Below, piece by piece: positions 20,506 through 30,365 of a stretch of DNA of 64,000 nucleotides. The DNA is taken from the NCBI RefSeq assembly GCF_000012945.1, contig NC_007510.1, positions 3,038,001-3,102,000 of the forward strand, given 5' to 3'. The stretch is from Burkholderia lata (GTDB taxonomy: Bacteria; Pseudomonadota; Gammaproteobacteria; Burkholderiales; Burkholderiaceae). A program made the position numbers and the translations under genes. Position 1 is the stretch's first letter. Each line of letters opens with the position of its first letter. Under the pieces are notes generated by a model. The model saw only the letters and a list, made by a program, of their open reading frames with translations, had not been told where the DNA came from and did not search any database.

Positions 20506-21612
20506 TCAGTACAGCACGACCGAACGGATCGACTCGCCGGCCTTCATCAGGTCGAAGCCTTCGTTGATCCGCTCGAGCGGCAGCGTGTGCGTGATCAGGT
20601 CGTCGATGTTGATCTTGCCTTCCATGTACCAGTCGACGATCTTCGGCACGTCGGTGCGGCCGCGCGCGCCGCCGAACGCCGAGCCCTTCCATTCGCGGCC
20701 CGTCACGAGCTGGAACGGACGCGTGCTGATTTCCTCGCCCGCTGCCGCCACGCCGATGATGAACGACTGGCCCCAGCCCTTGTGCGTGCACTCGAGCGCC
20801 TGGCGCATCAGCTTCACGTTGCCCACGCATTCGAACGAGTAGTCCGCGCCGCCGTCGGTCAGCTGCACGATGTGGTCGACCACGTTCTCGACTTCGTTCG
20901 GGTTGATGAAATGCGTCATCCCGAACTTCTTCGCGAGTTCGACGCGCTTCGGGTTGATGTCGACGCCGATGATCTTGTCCGCGCCGACCATCTTCGCGCC
21001 CTGGATCACGTTCAGGCCAATGCCGCCGAGGCCGAACACGACGACGTTCGCGCCGGCTTCGACCTTCGCCGAGTACACGACCGCGCCGACGCCCGTCGTC
21101 ACGCCGCAGCCGATGTAGCAGATCTTGTCGAACGGCGCGTCCTCGCGCACCTTCGCGACCGCGATCTCCGGCACGACGATGTAGTTCGAGAACGTCGACG
21201 TGCCCATGTAGTGGAACAGCGGCTTGCCGTCGAGCGAGAAGCGCGACGTCGCGTCGGGCATCAACCCCTTGCCCTGCGTCGCGCGGATCTTCTGGCACAG
21301 GTTGGTCTTGCGCGACAGGCAGAACTTGCACTCGCGGCATTCCGGCGTGTAGAGCGGAATCACGTGGTCGCCCTTGCGCAGGGTGCCGACGCCGGGGCCG
21401 ACGTCGACCACGACGCCCGCGCCTTCATGGCCGAGGATCGCCGGGAAGATCCCTTCCGGATCGGCGCCCGACAGCGTGTAGTAGTCGGTGTGACAGATGC
21501 CCGTCGCCTTCACCTCGATCAGCACTTCGCCGGCGCGCGGCCCTTCCAGATCGACTTCCTCGATCGTCAGCGGCGCGCCCGCCTTCCATGCAATCGCTGC
21601 TTTCGTCTTCAT
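20506..21612 (-). CDS. frmA: S-(hydroxymethyl)glutathione dehydrogenase / class III alcohol dehydrogenase
   Basis: This is a 368-residue zinc-dependent MDR enzyme. The catalytic-zinc region includes [12 protein letters not shown]. The structural zinc lobe has the spaced cysteines of [15 protein letters not shown], and the NAD-binding motif is [15 protein letters not shown]. It oxidises S-hydroxymethylglutathione to S-formylglutathione. It is cotranscribed with fghA. No frmR-like repressor is encoded nearby. Confidence 0.95.
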   Translation of the reverse strand: MKTKAAIAWKAGAPLTIEEVDLEGPRAGEVLIEVKATGICHTDYYTLSGADPEGIFPAILGHEGAGVVVDVGPGVGTLRKGDHVIPLYTPECRECKFCLSRKTNLCQKIRATQGKGLMPDATSRFSLDGKPLFHYMGTSTFSNYIVVPEIAVAKVREDAPFDKICYIGCGVTTGVGAVVYSAKVEAGANVVVFGLGGIGLNVIQGAKMVGADKIIGVDINPKRVELAKKFGMTHFINPNEVENVVDHIVQLTDGGADYSFECVGNVKLMRQALECTHKGWGQSFIIGVAAAGEEISTRPFQLVTGREWKGSAFGGARGRTDVPKIVDWYMEGKINIDDLITHTLPLERINEGFDLMKAGESIRSVVLY

Positions 21613-21741
21613 CGTGTGACTCCTGTCTGTGTGTGAGGTCGGCCCGGGTTGGCGCGTCAGCGCTCATGCCGACCGGCGGGGATGCACCAGCACCGACGCC
21701 GGTCCCATGCTTCGCACCGGGTTCCATGCAAAGCGGTCGGA

Positions 21742-21773
21742 ACCGTGCCGCGCGGCATCGCGCGCGGCACGGT
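21742..21773. terminator. Strong hairpin between the second xylulokinase and frmA
   Basis: Arms ACCGTGCCGCGCG and CGCGCGGCACGGT form a 13-bp perfect stem around a 6-base loop. No T-run follows on either strand, so factor-independent termination is uncertain. It sits in the 275-base gap separating xylulokinase from frmA. Confidence 0.5.
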
Positions 21774-21887
21774 GAAAGAATCTCGTGCTCGCCATGATGG
21801 CCGGTCCGGCCGCGCATCGCGTGCGGGAAACGGTCGCCGGCTTGCCACGATGCGTCATCGCTGGCGCAAAAGAACAAGTGTTCGAGT

Positions 21888-23354
21888 TTAAACGCCCGTC
21901 GTGAACCATGCATCCGTTCGCGCATACAGATCGAGGAAGCGTGCGTGGCGCACGGCTAGCGAGCGATCGTCGCGCGGCGCGGCGACCGGCGACGCGGCCG
22001 GCGCCAGCGTATGCAACGCGTCTTCCCGCCAGTGCCCGATCGCGACGCCCGCGAGCAGCGCGGCGCCGCGCGTCGCGGCGTTCGGGCAGTCGATCGCGTG
22101 GAGCGACGCACCCAGCGCGTCGGCCAGCAGCTGGCGCCAGCGCGGATCGACCGAGCCGCCGCCCGCGAGACGCAGCATCGTGACCAGATCGCCGCGATCG
22201 GCATCGCGGATCGCATCGAGCCCGGCGCGCAACGCGAACGCGACGCCTTCGAACGCGGCGCGCATCATCGCGCCGCGCGTGTCGCCGAGCCCGAGGCCGA
22301 GCCAGCCGCCGCGCGCATCGGGGTTCATCCACGGCGAACGCTCGCCCGTCAGGTACGGCAGGAAGCACAGGCGTTCCGACGCCGCGTGGGCGAACGCTTC
22401 GTCATACGCATCGGCCCACTGCGCGTAGCCGAGCCAGCCGCGCACGGCTTCGAGCGCCAAGCCCACGTTCTGCATCGCGGCCATCGTGTAATAGCCACCG
22501 CCGGCCGCCGCGCGATAGCGATGCAGCCCGCGTCGCGCGGGCGGCAGCGCATCCGCGAGCACGACGATCTGGCCGCCGCTGCCCGTCGTCAGCAGCGCGT
22601 CACCGGCCGCGGCGAGCCCGCTGCCGAGCGCCGCGCAGGCGGTGTCGGCCGCGCCCGTCGCCAGCGGCACGCCGGCCGGCAGGCCGAGTGTCGCGGCAGC
22701 CTGCGCGCCGAGCGTGCCGCAGCGCGCAGTCGACGGAAGGACCGGCGCGAACCGGTCGGCCGGCAGGCCGAGCGCGTCGATCAATGCAAGATCCCATTCA
22801 CCATCGGGTGTCGCGAGCGCAGTCGCGCACGCATCGCTCGGATCGGCCGCGACGTCGCCGCCCAGCGCGATGCGCAGCCAGTCCTTCGGCTGCACGGCCC
22901 AGCGCGCGGCGTGCAGCGCATCGGGTTCGTGCGTGGCCAGCCAGCGCAACAGCGGGCCGGCCATGCCCGGTGCGACGGGATTCGGTGCGACGGGCAAACC
23001 GGCGACGGGCAAACCGGCAGCGGACCCATCGGCCGCATCCGCTTCGCGCACCGCGCGCGTGTCAGGCCACAGCAGCGCGGGCCGCACCGGCTGCCCCACC
23101 GCGTCGATCAGCACGACGCCGTGCATCTGCCCCGAGAACCCGATCGCCGCCACCTGCGCACGCTCGTCGGCCGGCAGCCGCGCGGCTGCGCGCACGAGCG
23201 CCTGCCACCATGTGTCGGGCGCAATCTCCGCCCAGCCGGGCTGCGGCGACGACAGCGCATAAGGTTCGCTCGCGACCGCGCGCTCGACGCCATCGGCATC
23301 GAGCGTGACGAGTTTGACGGAGCCGGTGCCAAGGTCGATTCCGAGCAGGCGCAT
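21888..23354 (-). CDS. xylB: Xylulokinase-like FGGY kinase (second copy in window)
   Basis: The 488-residue FGGY kinase has phosphate motif GIDLGTGSVK (residues 5-14), substrate motif SGQMHG and the adenosine motif LAGGGSVDPRW. It resembles actinobacterial/proteobacterial xylulokinases but differs widely from the copy at 1756-3237, so it is a separate lineage and not a recent duplicate. It has an unusual Gly-Leu-Pro-Val-Ala pentapeptide repeat, encoded by the 15-base tandem units at 22972-23016. No sugar transporter lies next to it. Confidence 0.8.
   Translation of the reverse strand: MRLLGIDLGTGSVKLVTLDADGVERAVASEPYALSSPQPGWAEIAPDTWWQALVRAAARLPADERAQVAAIGFSGQMHGVVLIDAVGQPVRPALLWPDTRAVREADAADGSAAGLPVAGLPVAPNPVAPGMAGPLLRWLATHEPDALHAARWAVQPKDWLRIALGGDVAADPSDACATALATPDGEWDLALIDALGLPADRFAPVLPSTARCGTLGAQAAATLGLPAGVPLATGAADTACAALGSGLAAAGDALLTTGSGGQIVVLADALPPARRGLHRYRAAAGGGYYTMAAMQNVGLALEAVRGWLGYAQWADAYDEAFAHAASERLCFLPYLTGERSPWMNPDARGGWLGLGLGDTRGAMMRAAFEGVAFALRAGLDAIRDADRGDLVTMLRLAGGGSVDPRWRQLLADALGASLHAIDCPNAATRGAALLAGVAIGHWREDALHTLAPAASPVAAPRDDRSLAVRHARFLDLYARTDAWFTTGV
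22972..23016. repeat. Three 15-base tandem units inside the second xylulokinase gene
   Basis: Unit 1 is GCGACGGGATTCGGT. Units 2 and 3 are identical, GCGACGGGCAAACCG. On the coding strand they encode GLPVA-GLPVA-PNPVA. The unit length is a multiple of three, so copy-number change would keep the frame. Confidence 0.85.
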
Positions 23355-23793
23355 GACGTGAAGGCCAATTCGTATGAACGGATGTCGATGATAACGGGAT
23401 CGCGATGCGCGCCCCGTTTTTTGCCGCCACCGCGGCAGGCAGAAATCGCGGCCGCCGACCGGGTTCCACCCGGCTGCACCTTGCGGGCAAAAGCAGCCGT
23501 TCGCGGGTTAACCCGGCACGATTTTCCCCAGGCACTTTTTGCCACTATGCACCGCGCCCGATACACACCATAAAGCGGCCTATATTTGACACGGGGGCCA
23601 GCGCTATTTTGAAGGGCTATAAAACCGGGAAACCTCACTCCTGCGGCTGTTTCCCGATGATCGACACCCTGTTGCATGCCGAAATGGCATATCGAACCAG
23701 CAAAGAACGGAATAGTACCCAGCACTCTTGTTGCGTGGATTCATTCCGAATAATTTCGTATCACCCCGAAAACAAGATCATGGAGTGAGACAG
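23355..23793. other. Long leader/intergenic region before the xanthine/urate permease
   Basis: This 439-base gap has no convincing gene. The half nearest the permease is AT-richer than the surroundings. It holds a TTGACA (23586-23591), a perfect 8-bp hairpin (23626-23656) and a smaller ATGCC/GGCAT hairpin (23676-23690). This looks like a transcribed, structured 5' leader. Confidence 0.55.
23626..23656 (+). promoter_or_regulatory. Hairpin in the permease leader, possible cis-regulatory RNA
   Basis: CGGGAAAC (23626-23633) pairs perfectly with GTTTCCCG (23649-23656) across a 15-base loop, about 140 bases before the start codon. I could not match it to a riboswitch class from memory. Confidence 0.4.
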
Positions 23794-25170
23794 ATGCAAT
23801 CGAACACGGTCCATCCGTGCGATGAAGTGCTGCCGACCGGCAAGCTGGTAACGCTTGGCCTGCAACACGTCCTCGTCATGTACGCCGGCGCTGTCGCCGT
23901 GCCGCTTATCGTCGGCGCCGCGCTCAAGCTGCCGAAAGACCAGATCGCGTTTCTGATCAGCGCCGATCTGTTTTCGTGCGGCATCGCCACGCTGATCCAG
24001 ACGCTCGGCCTGTGGGTCTTCGGGATCCGCCTGCCCGTCATCATGGGCTGCACGTTCGCGGCAGTCGGCCCGATGATCGCGATCGGCACCAACCCCGGCC
24101 TCGGCATCCTCGACATCTTCGGCTCGACCATCGCGGCCGGCATCATCGGCATCGTGCTGGCGCCGATGATCGGCAAGCTGTTGCGGTTCTTCCCGCCAGT
24201 GGTCGTCGGCACCGTGATCGCGGTGATCGGGCTGTCGCTGATGGAAGTCGGCATCAACTGGGCGGCCGGCGGCGTCGGCAATCCCGAGTACGGCAGCCCC
24301 GTCTATCTCGGCCTGTCGCTGCTCGTGCTGACACTGATCCTGCTGATCAACAAGTACGGCCGCGGCTTCATCGCGAACATCTCGGTGCTGCTCGGCATCG
24401 TCGCCGGCTTCGCGATCGCCTTCGCGATCGGCCGCGTGAATACCGACGGCGTCGCGCACGCACCGTGGGTCGGCTTCGTGATGCCGTTCCACTTCGGCCT
24501 GCCGCACTTCGACCCGCTGTCGATCGTGACGATGGTCACGGTGATGTTCGTCACGTTCATCGAATCGACCGGCATGTTCCTCGCGGTTGGCGACATGGTC
24601 GATCGCCCGGTCAACCAGGAGCGCCTCGTGCGCGGCCTGCGCGTCGACGGCCTCGGCACGCTGATCGGCGGCATCTTCAACTCGTTCCCGCATACGTCGT
24701 TCTCGCAGAACGTCGGCCTGATCGGCGTGACGGGCGTGAAGAGCCGGTTCGTGTGCGCCACCGGCGGCGTGATCCTCGTGCTGCTCGGCCTGTTCCCGAA
24801 GATGGCGCAGGTCGTCGCATCGGTGCCGCCGTTCGTGCTCGGCGGTGCGGGCATCGTGATGTTCGGGATGGTGGCGGCGAACGGCATCAAGGTGCTGTCG
24901 AAGGTCGACTTCGTGAACAACACGCACAACCTGTTCATCGTCGCCGTGAGCGTCGGCATGGGCCTCGTGCCGGTCGTGTCGCCGCACTTCTTCTCGAAGC
25001 TGCCGCCCGCGCTCGCCCCGATCCTGCACAGCGGCATCCTGCTGGCATCGGCGACGGCCGTGATCCTGAACATCGTGTTCAACGGCGTGAAAGGCGAGAA
25101 GGATGCGCGCTGCGACATCCGCCGCGCCGGACATGACTTCGACGGGCGTCCCGCCGACGTGCATCACTGA
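23794..25170 (+). CDS. NCS2-family xanthine/uric acid-type nucleobase permease
   Basis: This is a 458-residue membrane protein with about 12-14 segments. The NCS2 signature QNVGLIGVTGVKSR lies in the C-terminal half and is of the xanthine/urate subgroup rather than the uracil subgroup. An acidic intramembrane segment TFIESTGMFLAVGD matches the substrate-binding TM8 region. The ATG at 23794 follows GGAG at 23782-23785. It imports a purine base, probably by proton symport. Exact specificity among xanthine, urate and others is not resolved. Confidence 0.88.
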   Translation: MQSNTVHPCDEVLPTGKLVTLGLQHVLVMYAGAVAVPLIVGAALKLPKDQIAFLISADLFSCGIATLIQTLGLWVFGIRLPVIMGCTFAAVGPMIAIGTNPGLGILDIFGSTIAAGIIGIVLAPMIGKLLRFFPPVVVGTVIAVIGLSLMEVGINWAAGGVGNPEYGSPVYLGLSLLVLTLILLINKYGRGFIANISVLLGIVAGFAIAFAIGRVNTDGVAHAPWVGFVMPFHFGLPHFDPLSIVTMVTVMFVTFIESTGMFLAVGDMVDRPVNQERLVRGLRVDGLGTLIGGIFNSFPHTSFSQNVGLIGVTGVKSRFVCATGGVILVLLGLFPKMAQVVASVPPFVLGGAGIVMFGMVAANGIKVLSKVDFVNNTHNLFIVAVSVGMGLVPVVSPHFFSKLPPALAPILHSGILLASATAVILNIVFNGVKGEKDARCDIRRAGHDFDGRPADVHH

Positions 25171-25209
25171 TCGCCACGCGCCGGACGACGGCGCGAAGAA
25201 GCGGTAACG

Positions 25210-25237
25210 AAAACGCCACGGCATGCCGTGGCGTTTT
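25210..25237. terminator. Terminator of the purine permease gene
   Basis: AAAACGCCACGGCA and its exact reverse complement TGCCGTGGCGTTTT form a perfect 28-base palindrome, 40 bases after the permease stop. It ends in a T-run on the + strand. Confidence 0.85.
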
Positions 25238-25305
25238 GCTTTGGGGAGGCTGGATGGTGCGCGATGATCGGTCGGACAGGTGGACGGGCGGATATTCGGA
25301 CCGGC

Positions 25306-25353
25306 GGGCAGTTGGGCAGTTGGGCAGTTGGGCAGTTGGGCAGTTGGGCAGTT
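25306..25353. repeat. Six perfect tandem copies of GGGCAGTT
   Basis: The octamer GGGCAGTT is repeated six times without mismatch, then degenerates to GGACGGTG. It is intergenic between two terminators, so copy-number changes should not alter any protein. Confidence 0.95.
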
Positions 25354-25526
25354 GGACGGTGGAACAGTCGGTCATGGCGCGTGAAGGCCGGTCGCCCGCG
25401 GGCGCGGCCGGGGATGCCGGTTGGCCACGCAGGATGAATGCGTCCGGCGCAACAAGCGGCACCGGAGTCCGATGCGCGCATCGTCACCCCAACCGTCTTC
25501 ACACCGCGCGATTCGAGCGCACAAAA

Positions 25527-25560
25527 GAAAACGCCACGGACTTTCGTCCGTGGCGTTTTC
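25527..25560. terminator. Terminator of the RND efflux operon
   Basis: GAAAACGCCACGGAC pairs with GTCCGTGGCGTTTTC over 15 bp around a TTTC loop, 66 bases after the last gene of the minus-strand efflux operon. The stem core AACGCCACGG is shared with the terminator at 25210-25237. Confidence 0.85.
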
Positions 25561-25626
25561 GTTTCCGCATACAGCCGGCTCGAAGGGCAAGCGCGGTAGA
25601 CCGCTCCTGCCCTTCCTTGCGCTTGC

Positions 25627-27150
25627 TTACCCGTTCGTCGCTGCTGCCGACGCAGGCGCCGGAGCGGCCGCCTTGTCGTAGTCGACCGGTGCATCCGGCG
25701 CACGCGGCGTTTCGCCGGCGCGCTGAACCCACCCGCCGCCCAGCGCACGGTACAGGGTGACCAGGTTCGTCCAGCGTGCCAGACGTGCGCTGATCAGCGA
25801 CTGCTGTGCGTTGTACAGATCCGTCTGCGCGGTCAGCACCGACAGGTAGCTGTCGACACCGTTCTTGTAACGCAGGTCCGACAGGTCGTAACGTCGCTGC
25901 TGCGCGTGCTCGTTGCGCTCGAGCGCCGCGATCTGCTGGTCGTACGTGCCGCGTGCCGCCAATCCGTCAGCCACTTCGCGGAACGCCGACTGGATCGCCT
26001 TCTCGTAGTTGGCGATCTCGATGCGCTTCTGCACGTGCGCAAGGTTCAGGTTCGCGATGTTCTGGCCACCTTCGAAGATCGGCATCGTGATCTGCGGCGC
26101 GAACGACCACGCCGCCGTGCCGGCCTTGAACAGACCGCCCAGCGTCGGGCTCCCGGTGCCGAACGCGCCTGTCAGCGAGATCTTCGGGAAGAACGCCGCG
26201 CGGGCCGCGCCGATGTTCGCATTCGCGGCCAGCAGCGTCTGCTCCGCCTGCATCACGTCGGGACGACGCGTCAGCAGGTCGGACGGCAGGCCTGCCGGCA
26301 CGTCCGTCAGCAGGTTCTGCGCGTCGAGCGGCATGCCCGCGGGCAGGTCGTCCGGCAGCGGCTCGCCGATCAGCAGTACCAGATAGTTCAGCGCCTGCGC
26401 ACGGTCGCGCGCCTGCGACTGCTGGCTTGCGAGCGCCGTCTCGACCACCGTCTGCGCCTGACGCAGGTCGAGCTCGGAGCCCGTGCCGTTGTCGAACTTC
26501 AGCTTCGTCAGGTTGTACGAGTCCTGCGCGGACTTCAGCGTGTCCTCCGTGACCTTCAGCAGGTCGTCGGTCGACAGCAGCGTCAGGTATTGATCAGCCA
26601 CCTGCGATACCAGCGAGATCTCCTGCGCTTGCCGCGCATAAGACGTCGACAGGTATTGCGCGAGCGCCTGGTCCTTCAGGCTCTGCACGCGCCCGAACAG
26701 GTCGAGCTCCCACGACGCCGACAGCCCGACGTTGTAGCTGCGCGAGATCATCGGCGCACCCGTCGTCGACAGGCCCTGCGGGATACGCTGGACGTTGCCC
26801 GTACCGGTGCCATCGAGCGTCGGGAACAGCCCCGCGCGCGTGATCTGGTACTGCGCGCGCGCCGCCTCGATGTTCAGCACCGACACGCGCAGGTCGCGGT
26901 TGTTTTTCAGCGCGATCTCGATCAGCCGCTGCAGGCGCGGATCGACGAAGAACTCGCGCCAGCCGATGGCGGTCGCCGCCTGGCCGTTCGCGCTACGCGC
27001 GCCGGCCGCCCCCGGCTGCGTCGCGTAGACGCCGCCGGCCGGGTACGCCTGCGCGACGGGTGCGTCGGGCCGCTTGTAATGCGGCGCCATCGTGCAGCCC
27101 GTGGCGAAGAGCGCGACCGCGATTGCAGTCAAAGCGTGTTTTTGCATCAT
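25627..27150 (-). CDS. oprB: RND efflux outer-membrane factor, OprB/OprM type lipoprotein
   Basis: This is a roughly 507-residue NodT-family TolC-like channel. It has an N-terminal lipoprotein signal (lipobox FATGC, Cys near residue 19) and two repeated OEP domains with long helical hairpins. It is the exit duct of the tripartite pump encoded upstream. The ATG at 27150 shares one base with the bpeB stop (TGATG). The assignment to OprB of BpeAB-OprB rests on locus organisation and neighbouring genes. The C-terminal tail is Ala/Pro-rich (KAAAPAPASAAATNG). Confidence 0.88.
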   Translation of the reverse strand: MMQKHALTAIAVALFATGCTMAPHYKRPDAPVAQAYPAGGVYATQPGAAGARSANGQAATAIGWREFFVDPRLQRLIEIALKNNRDLRVSVLNIEAARAQYQITRAGLFPTLDGTGTGNVQRIPQGLSTTGAPMISRSYNVGLSASWELDLFGRVQSLKDQALAQYLSTSYARQAQEISLVSQVADQYLTLLSTDDLLKVTEDTLKSAQDSYNLTKLKFDNGTGSELDLRQAQTVVETALASQQSQARDRAQALNYLVLLIGEPLPDDLPAGMPLDAQNLLTDVPAGLPSDLLTRRPDVMQAEQTLLAANANIGAARAAFFPKISLTGAFGTGSPTLGGLFKAGTAAWSFAPQITMPIFEGGQNIANLNLAHVQKRIEIANYEKAIQSAFREVADGLAARGTYDQQIAALERNEHAQQRRYDLSDLRYKNGVDSYLSVLTAQTDLYNAQQSLISARLARWTNLVTLYRALGGGWVQRAGETPRAPDAPVDYDKAAAPAPASAAATNG

Positions 27151-30100
27151 CACTGTCCCTTGTTGCCTTCGTCGCCGTTGCCCGGCTTCTCTTCATGGCG
27201 CGCGTGCTCCTGAGCCAGACGCAGTGCTTCGTCGGCATCTTCCTTCTCGCCGGCGAAGATCGCGCGGATCTTCACGAAGAACATCGGGATCATGAAGATC
27301 GCGAGGAACGTCGCCGTCAGCATCCCGCCGATCACGCCCGTACCGATCGCGTGCTGGCTGGCCGAACCCGCGCCGTTACTGATCGCGAGCGGCATCACAC
27401 CGAGAATGAACGCGAGCGACGTCATCAGGATCGGACGCAGCCGCTGACGCGCCGCCTCCAGCGCGGCCTCGACCGGCCCCATCTTTTCGGTTACCTGCAA
27501 CTCGCGGGCGAACTCGACGATCAGAATTGCGTTCTTCGCAGACAAGCCCACTGTAGTCAGCAGGCCGACCTGGAAGTACACGTCGTTCTCGAGGCCGCGC
27601 ATCGTTGCCGCGAGCAGTGCGCCGATCACGCCGAGCGGCACCACCATGATCACCGAGAACGGGATCGACCAGCTTTCATACAGCGCCGCGAGACACAGGA
27701 ACACGACGAGGATCGAGATCGCGTACAGGATCGGCGCCTGCGAACCCGACTGGATTTCCTGGAACGACAGGCCGGTCCACGAATAGCCGATACCGACCGG
27801 CAGTTTCTTCGCGAGCTGCTCCATCGCTGCCATCGCCTGACCGGTCGACTTGCCCGGAGAAGCCTGGCCCTGGATTTCCATCGCCGACACACCGTTGTAG
27901 CGCTCGAGCTTCGGCGAACCGTAGGTCCAGTGACCGGTCGCGAACGCGCTGAACGGCACCATCCCGCCCGACCCGTTGCGCACGTACCAGATGTTCAGGT
28001 CGTCCGGCGTCATCCGGAACGGTGCGTCTGCCTGCACGTAAACCTTCTTGATCCGGCCGTCGGTATCGAGGAAGTTGTTCACGTACTTCGACGCCCATGC
28101 GATCGAGAACGTCTGGTCGATCGCATCCGCCGTCACACCGAGCGCATTCGCCTTCTCGCGGTCGATGTTGACCTTGTACTGCGGCGTATCGTTCAGGCCG
28201 TTCGGGCGCACGCCCTGCAGCGTCGGATCCTTCGAGGCCATCCCGAGCAGCTGGTTACGCGCGGCCATCAGTGCATCGTGGCCGAGACCCGCGTTGTCCG
28301 TCAGCTCGAAGTCGAAGCCGGCAGCCGTACCGAGTTCAGGAATCGACGGCGGGTTGAACGGGATCACGATCGCGTCCTTGTAGCCCGCGTAGCGCCCGAA
28401 CATCCGGCCGATCAGCGCCTGCACCTTCTGGTTCGCATGCTGACGCTGCGAATAGTCCTTCAGGCGAACGAACACGAGACCGGAGTTCTGGCCGCGGCCG
28501 GCGAAGCTGAAGCCGTTGACCGTGAACGCCGATTCGACGATTTCCTTCTCATCCTTCAGCAGGTAGTCGGAAATGTTCGCGAGCGTCTTCGCGGTCGTTT
28601 CCTGCGTCGAGCCCGACGGCGTCTGCACGATCACGAACATCAGGCCCTGGTCTTCATCCGGCAGGAACGACTTCGGCAGGCGCACGAACAGCAGGCCGAC
28701 CGCGATGATCACGACCAGGTAGATGACGAGCCAGCGGCCCGAGCGCTTGATCACGTGGTGCACGCCGACGTGGTACTTGTCGCGGCTGTTGTTGAACGTG
28801 CGGTTGAACCAGCCGAAGAAGCCCTTCTTCTCTTCGTGATGCCCTTGCGGGATCGGCTTGAGGATCGTCGCGCACAGTGCCGGCGTCAGAATCAACGCGA
28901 CGAGCACCGACAGCACCATCGCCGTCACGATCGTCAGCGAGAACTGACGATAGATCGCGCCGACCGACCCGCCGGAGAACGCCACCGGCACGAACACGGC
29001 CGACAGCACGAGCGCGATACCGACCAGCGCGCCGGTGATCTGGCCCATCGCCTTGCGGGTCGCCTCCTTCGGTGACAGGCCCTCCTCGGCCATCACCCGC
29101 TCGACGTTCTCCACCACCACGATTGCATCGTCCACCAGCAGGCCGATCGCGAGCACGAGGCCGAACATCGACAGCGTGTTGATCGAGAACCCCACCACCG
29201 ACATGACCGCGAACGTGCCGAGCAACACGACCGGCACCGCGATCGTCGGGATGATCGTCGCCCGCAGGTTCTGCAGGAACAGATACATCACGAGGAACAC
29301 CAGCACGATACCTTCGAGCAGCGTCTTGACCACTTCCTCGATCGACAGCTTCACGAACGGCGTCGTGTCGTACGGGTACTTCACGACGAGGCCATGCGGG
29401 AAGAACGGTGCCAGTTCGTCGATCTTCGCGCGCACGGCCTTCGCGGTCGCCAGTGCGTTCGCGTTGGTCGCGAGCTGGATCCCGAGTGCCGCGGTCGGCT
29501 GACCGTTGTACTTCGTGTCGAAGTTGTAGTTTTCGCCGCCGAGCTCGATCTTCGAGACATCCTTCAGGCGAACCTGCGAGCCGTCCTGGTTGACCTTCAG
29601 CAGAATGTCGCCGAACTGCGCGGGCGTCTGCAGCAGCGTCGATTCGGTGATCGTCGCTTGCAGCATCGTGCCCGGCGTGGACGGCGTGCCGCCGATCTGG
29701 CCGCCTGCGATCTGCACGTTCTGTGCGGCGATCGCAGTCGACACGTCAACCGGCGTGAGGCCGTAGTTCGTCAGACGGTTGGCATCGAGCCAGATCCGCA
29801 TCGCATACTGCGAGCCGAACAGCGTGACGGTACCGACACCGTTGATCCGGCTGATCGGGTCCTTCACGTGCGACGCCACGAAGTTCGCGAGGTCGTACTT
29901 GTTCATGCTGCCGTCTTCGGAGTTGAAGGCGAGCACCAGCAAGAAGCTGCTGCTCGACTTCGTCACCGAAAGGCCGAGCTGCTGCACGACCTGCGGCAGA
30001 ACCGGCGTCGCGAGCGACAGCTTGTTCTGCACCTGAACCTGTGCGATGTCGGCGTTGGTACCCGGCGCGAAGGTCAGCGTGATCGTCGCGTTACCCGAGT

Positions 30101-30350
30101 CGTCGCTGGTCGACGACATGTACAGGAAGTTGTCGAGACCGCTCATCTGCTGCTCGATCACCTGCGTCACCGTGTCTTCCACCGTTTTCGCGGAAGCACC
30201 CGGGTAGTTCGCGGTGATCTGGATCGATGGCGGCGCGATCGTCGGATACTGCGAGATCGGAAGCGTGAAGATCGACGCGACCCCGGCCAGCATCAGAATG
30301 ATGGCGATCACCCACGCGAAGATCGGGCGATCGATAAAAAACTTTGCCAT
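27150..30350 (-). CDS. bpeB: RND multidrug efflux pump, inner-membrane transporter (BpeB/AcrB type)
   Basis: The 1066-residue HAE1-family proton/drug antiporter begins [19 protein letters not shown]. It has the TM4 proton-relay aspartates in [20 protein letters not shown]. The two large periplasmic loops and the internal two-fold repeat are typical of AcrB. With BpeA and OprB it should export aminoglycosides, macrolides and/or other drugs; the profile differs among Burkholderia species. It starts 15 bases after the bpeA stop. Confidence 0.93.
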   Translation of the reverse strand: MAKFFIDRPIFAWVIAIILMLAGVASIFTLPISQYPTIAPPSIQITANYPGASAKTVEDTVTQVIEQQMSGLDNFLYMSSTSDDSGNATITLTFAPGTNADIAQVQVQNKLSLATPVLPQVVQQLGLSVTKSSSSFLLVLAFNSEDGSMNKYDLANFVASHVKDPISRINGVGTVTLFGSQYAMRIWLDANRLTNYGLTPVDVSTAIAAQNVQIAGGQIGGTPSTPGTMLQATITESTLLQTPAQFGDILLKVNQDGSQVRLKDVSKIELGGENYNFDTKYNGQPTAALGIQLATNANALATAKAVRAKIDELAPFFPHGLVVKYPYDTTPFVKLSIEEVVKTLLEGIVLVFLVMYLFLQNLRATIIPTIAVPVVLLGTFAVMSVVGFSINTLSMFGLVLAIGLLVDDAIVVVENVERVMAEEGLSPKEATRKAMGQITGALVGIALVLSAVFVPVAFSGGSVGAIYRQFSLTIVTAMVLSVLVALILTPALCATILKPIPQGHHEEKKGFFGWFNRTFNNSRDKYHVGVHHVIKRSGRWLVIYLVVIIAVGLLFVRLPKSFLPDEDQGLMFVIVQTPSGSTQETTAKTLANISDYLLKDEKEIVESAFTVNGFSFAGRGQNSGLVFVRLKDYSQRQHANQKVQALIGRMFGRYAGYKDAIVIPFNPPSIPELGTAAGFDFELTDNAGLGHDALMAARNQLLGMASKDPTLQGVRPNGLNDTPQYKVNIDREKANALGVTADAIDQTFSIAWASKYVNNFLDTDGRIKKVYVQADAPFRMTPDDLNIWYVRNGSGGMVPFSAFATGHWTYGSPKLERYNGVSAMEIQGQASPGKSTGQAMAAMEQLAKKLPVGIGYSWTGLSFQEIQSGSQAPILYAISILVVFLCLAALYESWSIPFSVIMVVPLGVIGALLAATMRGLENDVYFQVGLLTTVGLSAKNAILIVEFARELQVTEKMGPVEAALEAARQRLRPILMTSLAFILGVMPLAISNGAGSASQHAIGTGVIGGMLTATFLAIFMIPMFFVKIRAIFAGEKEDADEALRLAQEHARHEEKPGNGDEGNKGQ

Positions 30351-30365
30351 GAAACAGGCTCCCTG

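Larger units (their letters stand above)
25171..25626. other. Convergent intergenic region with two terminators and a tandem repeat
   Basis: The 456 bases lie between the permease and the oprB-type gene, which converge. No credible gene is present. The region holds a terminator for each flank (25210-25237 and 25527-25560) and an octamer repeat (25306-25353). Confidence 0.7.

Noticed and set aside
23510..23540. Sigma-54-type promoter before the purine permease
   Set aside because: GGCAC motifs are present but the spacing to a GC element is 8 bases instead of 10, and a second candidate lacks the -12 GC.
25306..25353. CRISPR-like array
   Set aside because: The units are contiguous 8-mers without spacers.
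25306..25353. Phase-variation switch
   Set aside because: The repeat is in neither a coding region nor a promoter; both flanking genes end towards it behind terminators.
25164..25748. Open frame reading through the octamer repeat as a Pro-Thr-Ala-Gln-Leu repeat protein
   Set aside because: It crosses a strong terminator and overlaps the end of oprB. No ribosome site; the repeat is better explained as non-coding.
27060..29075. 671-codon open frame antisense to bpeB
   Set aside because: Composition is dominated by Arg, His and Asp, typical of the reverse strand of a high-GC gene. No family resemblance.
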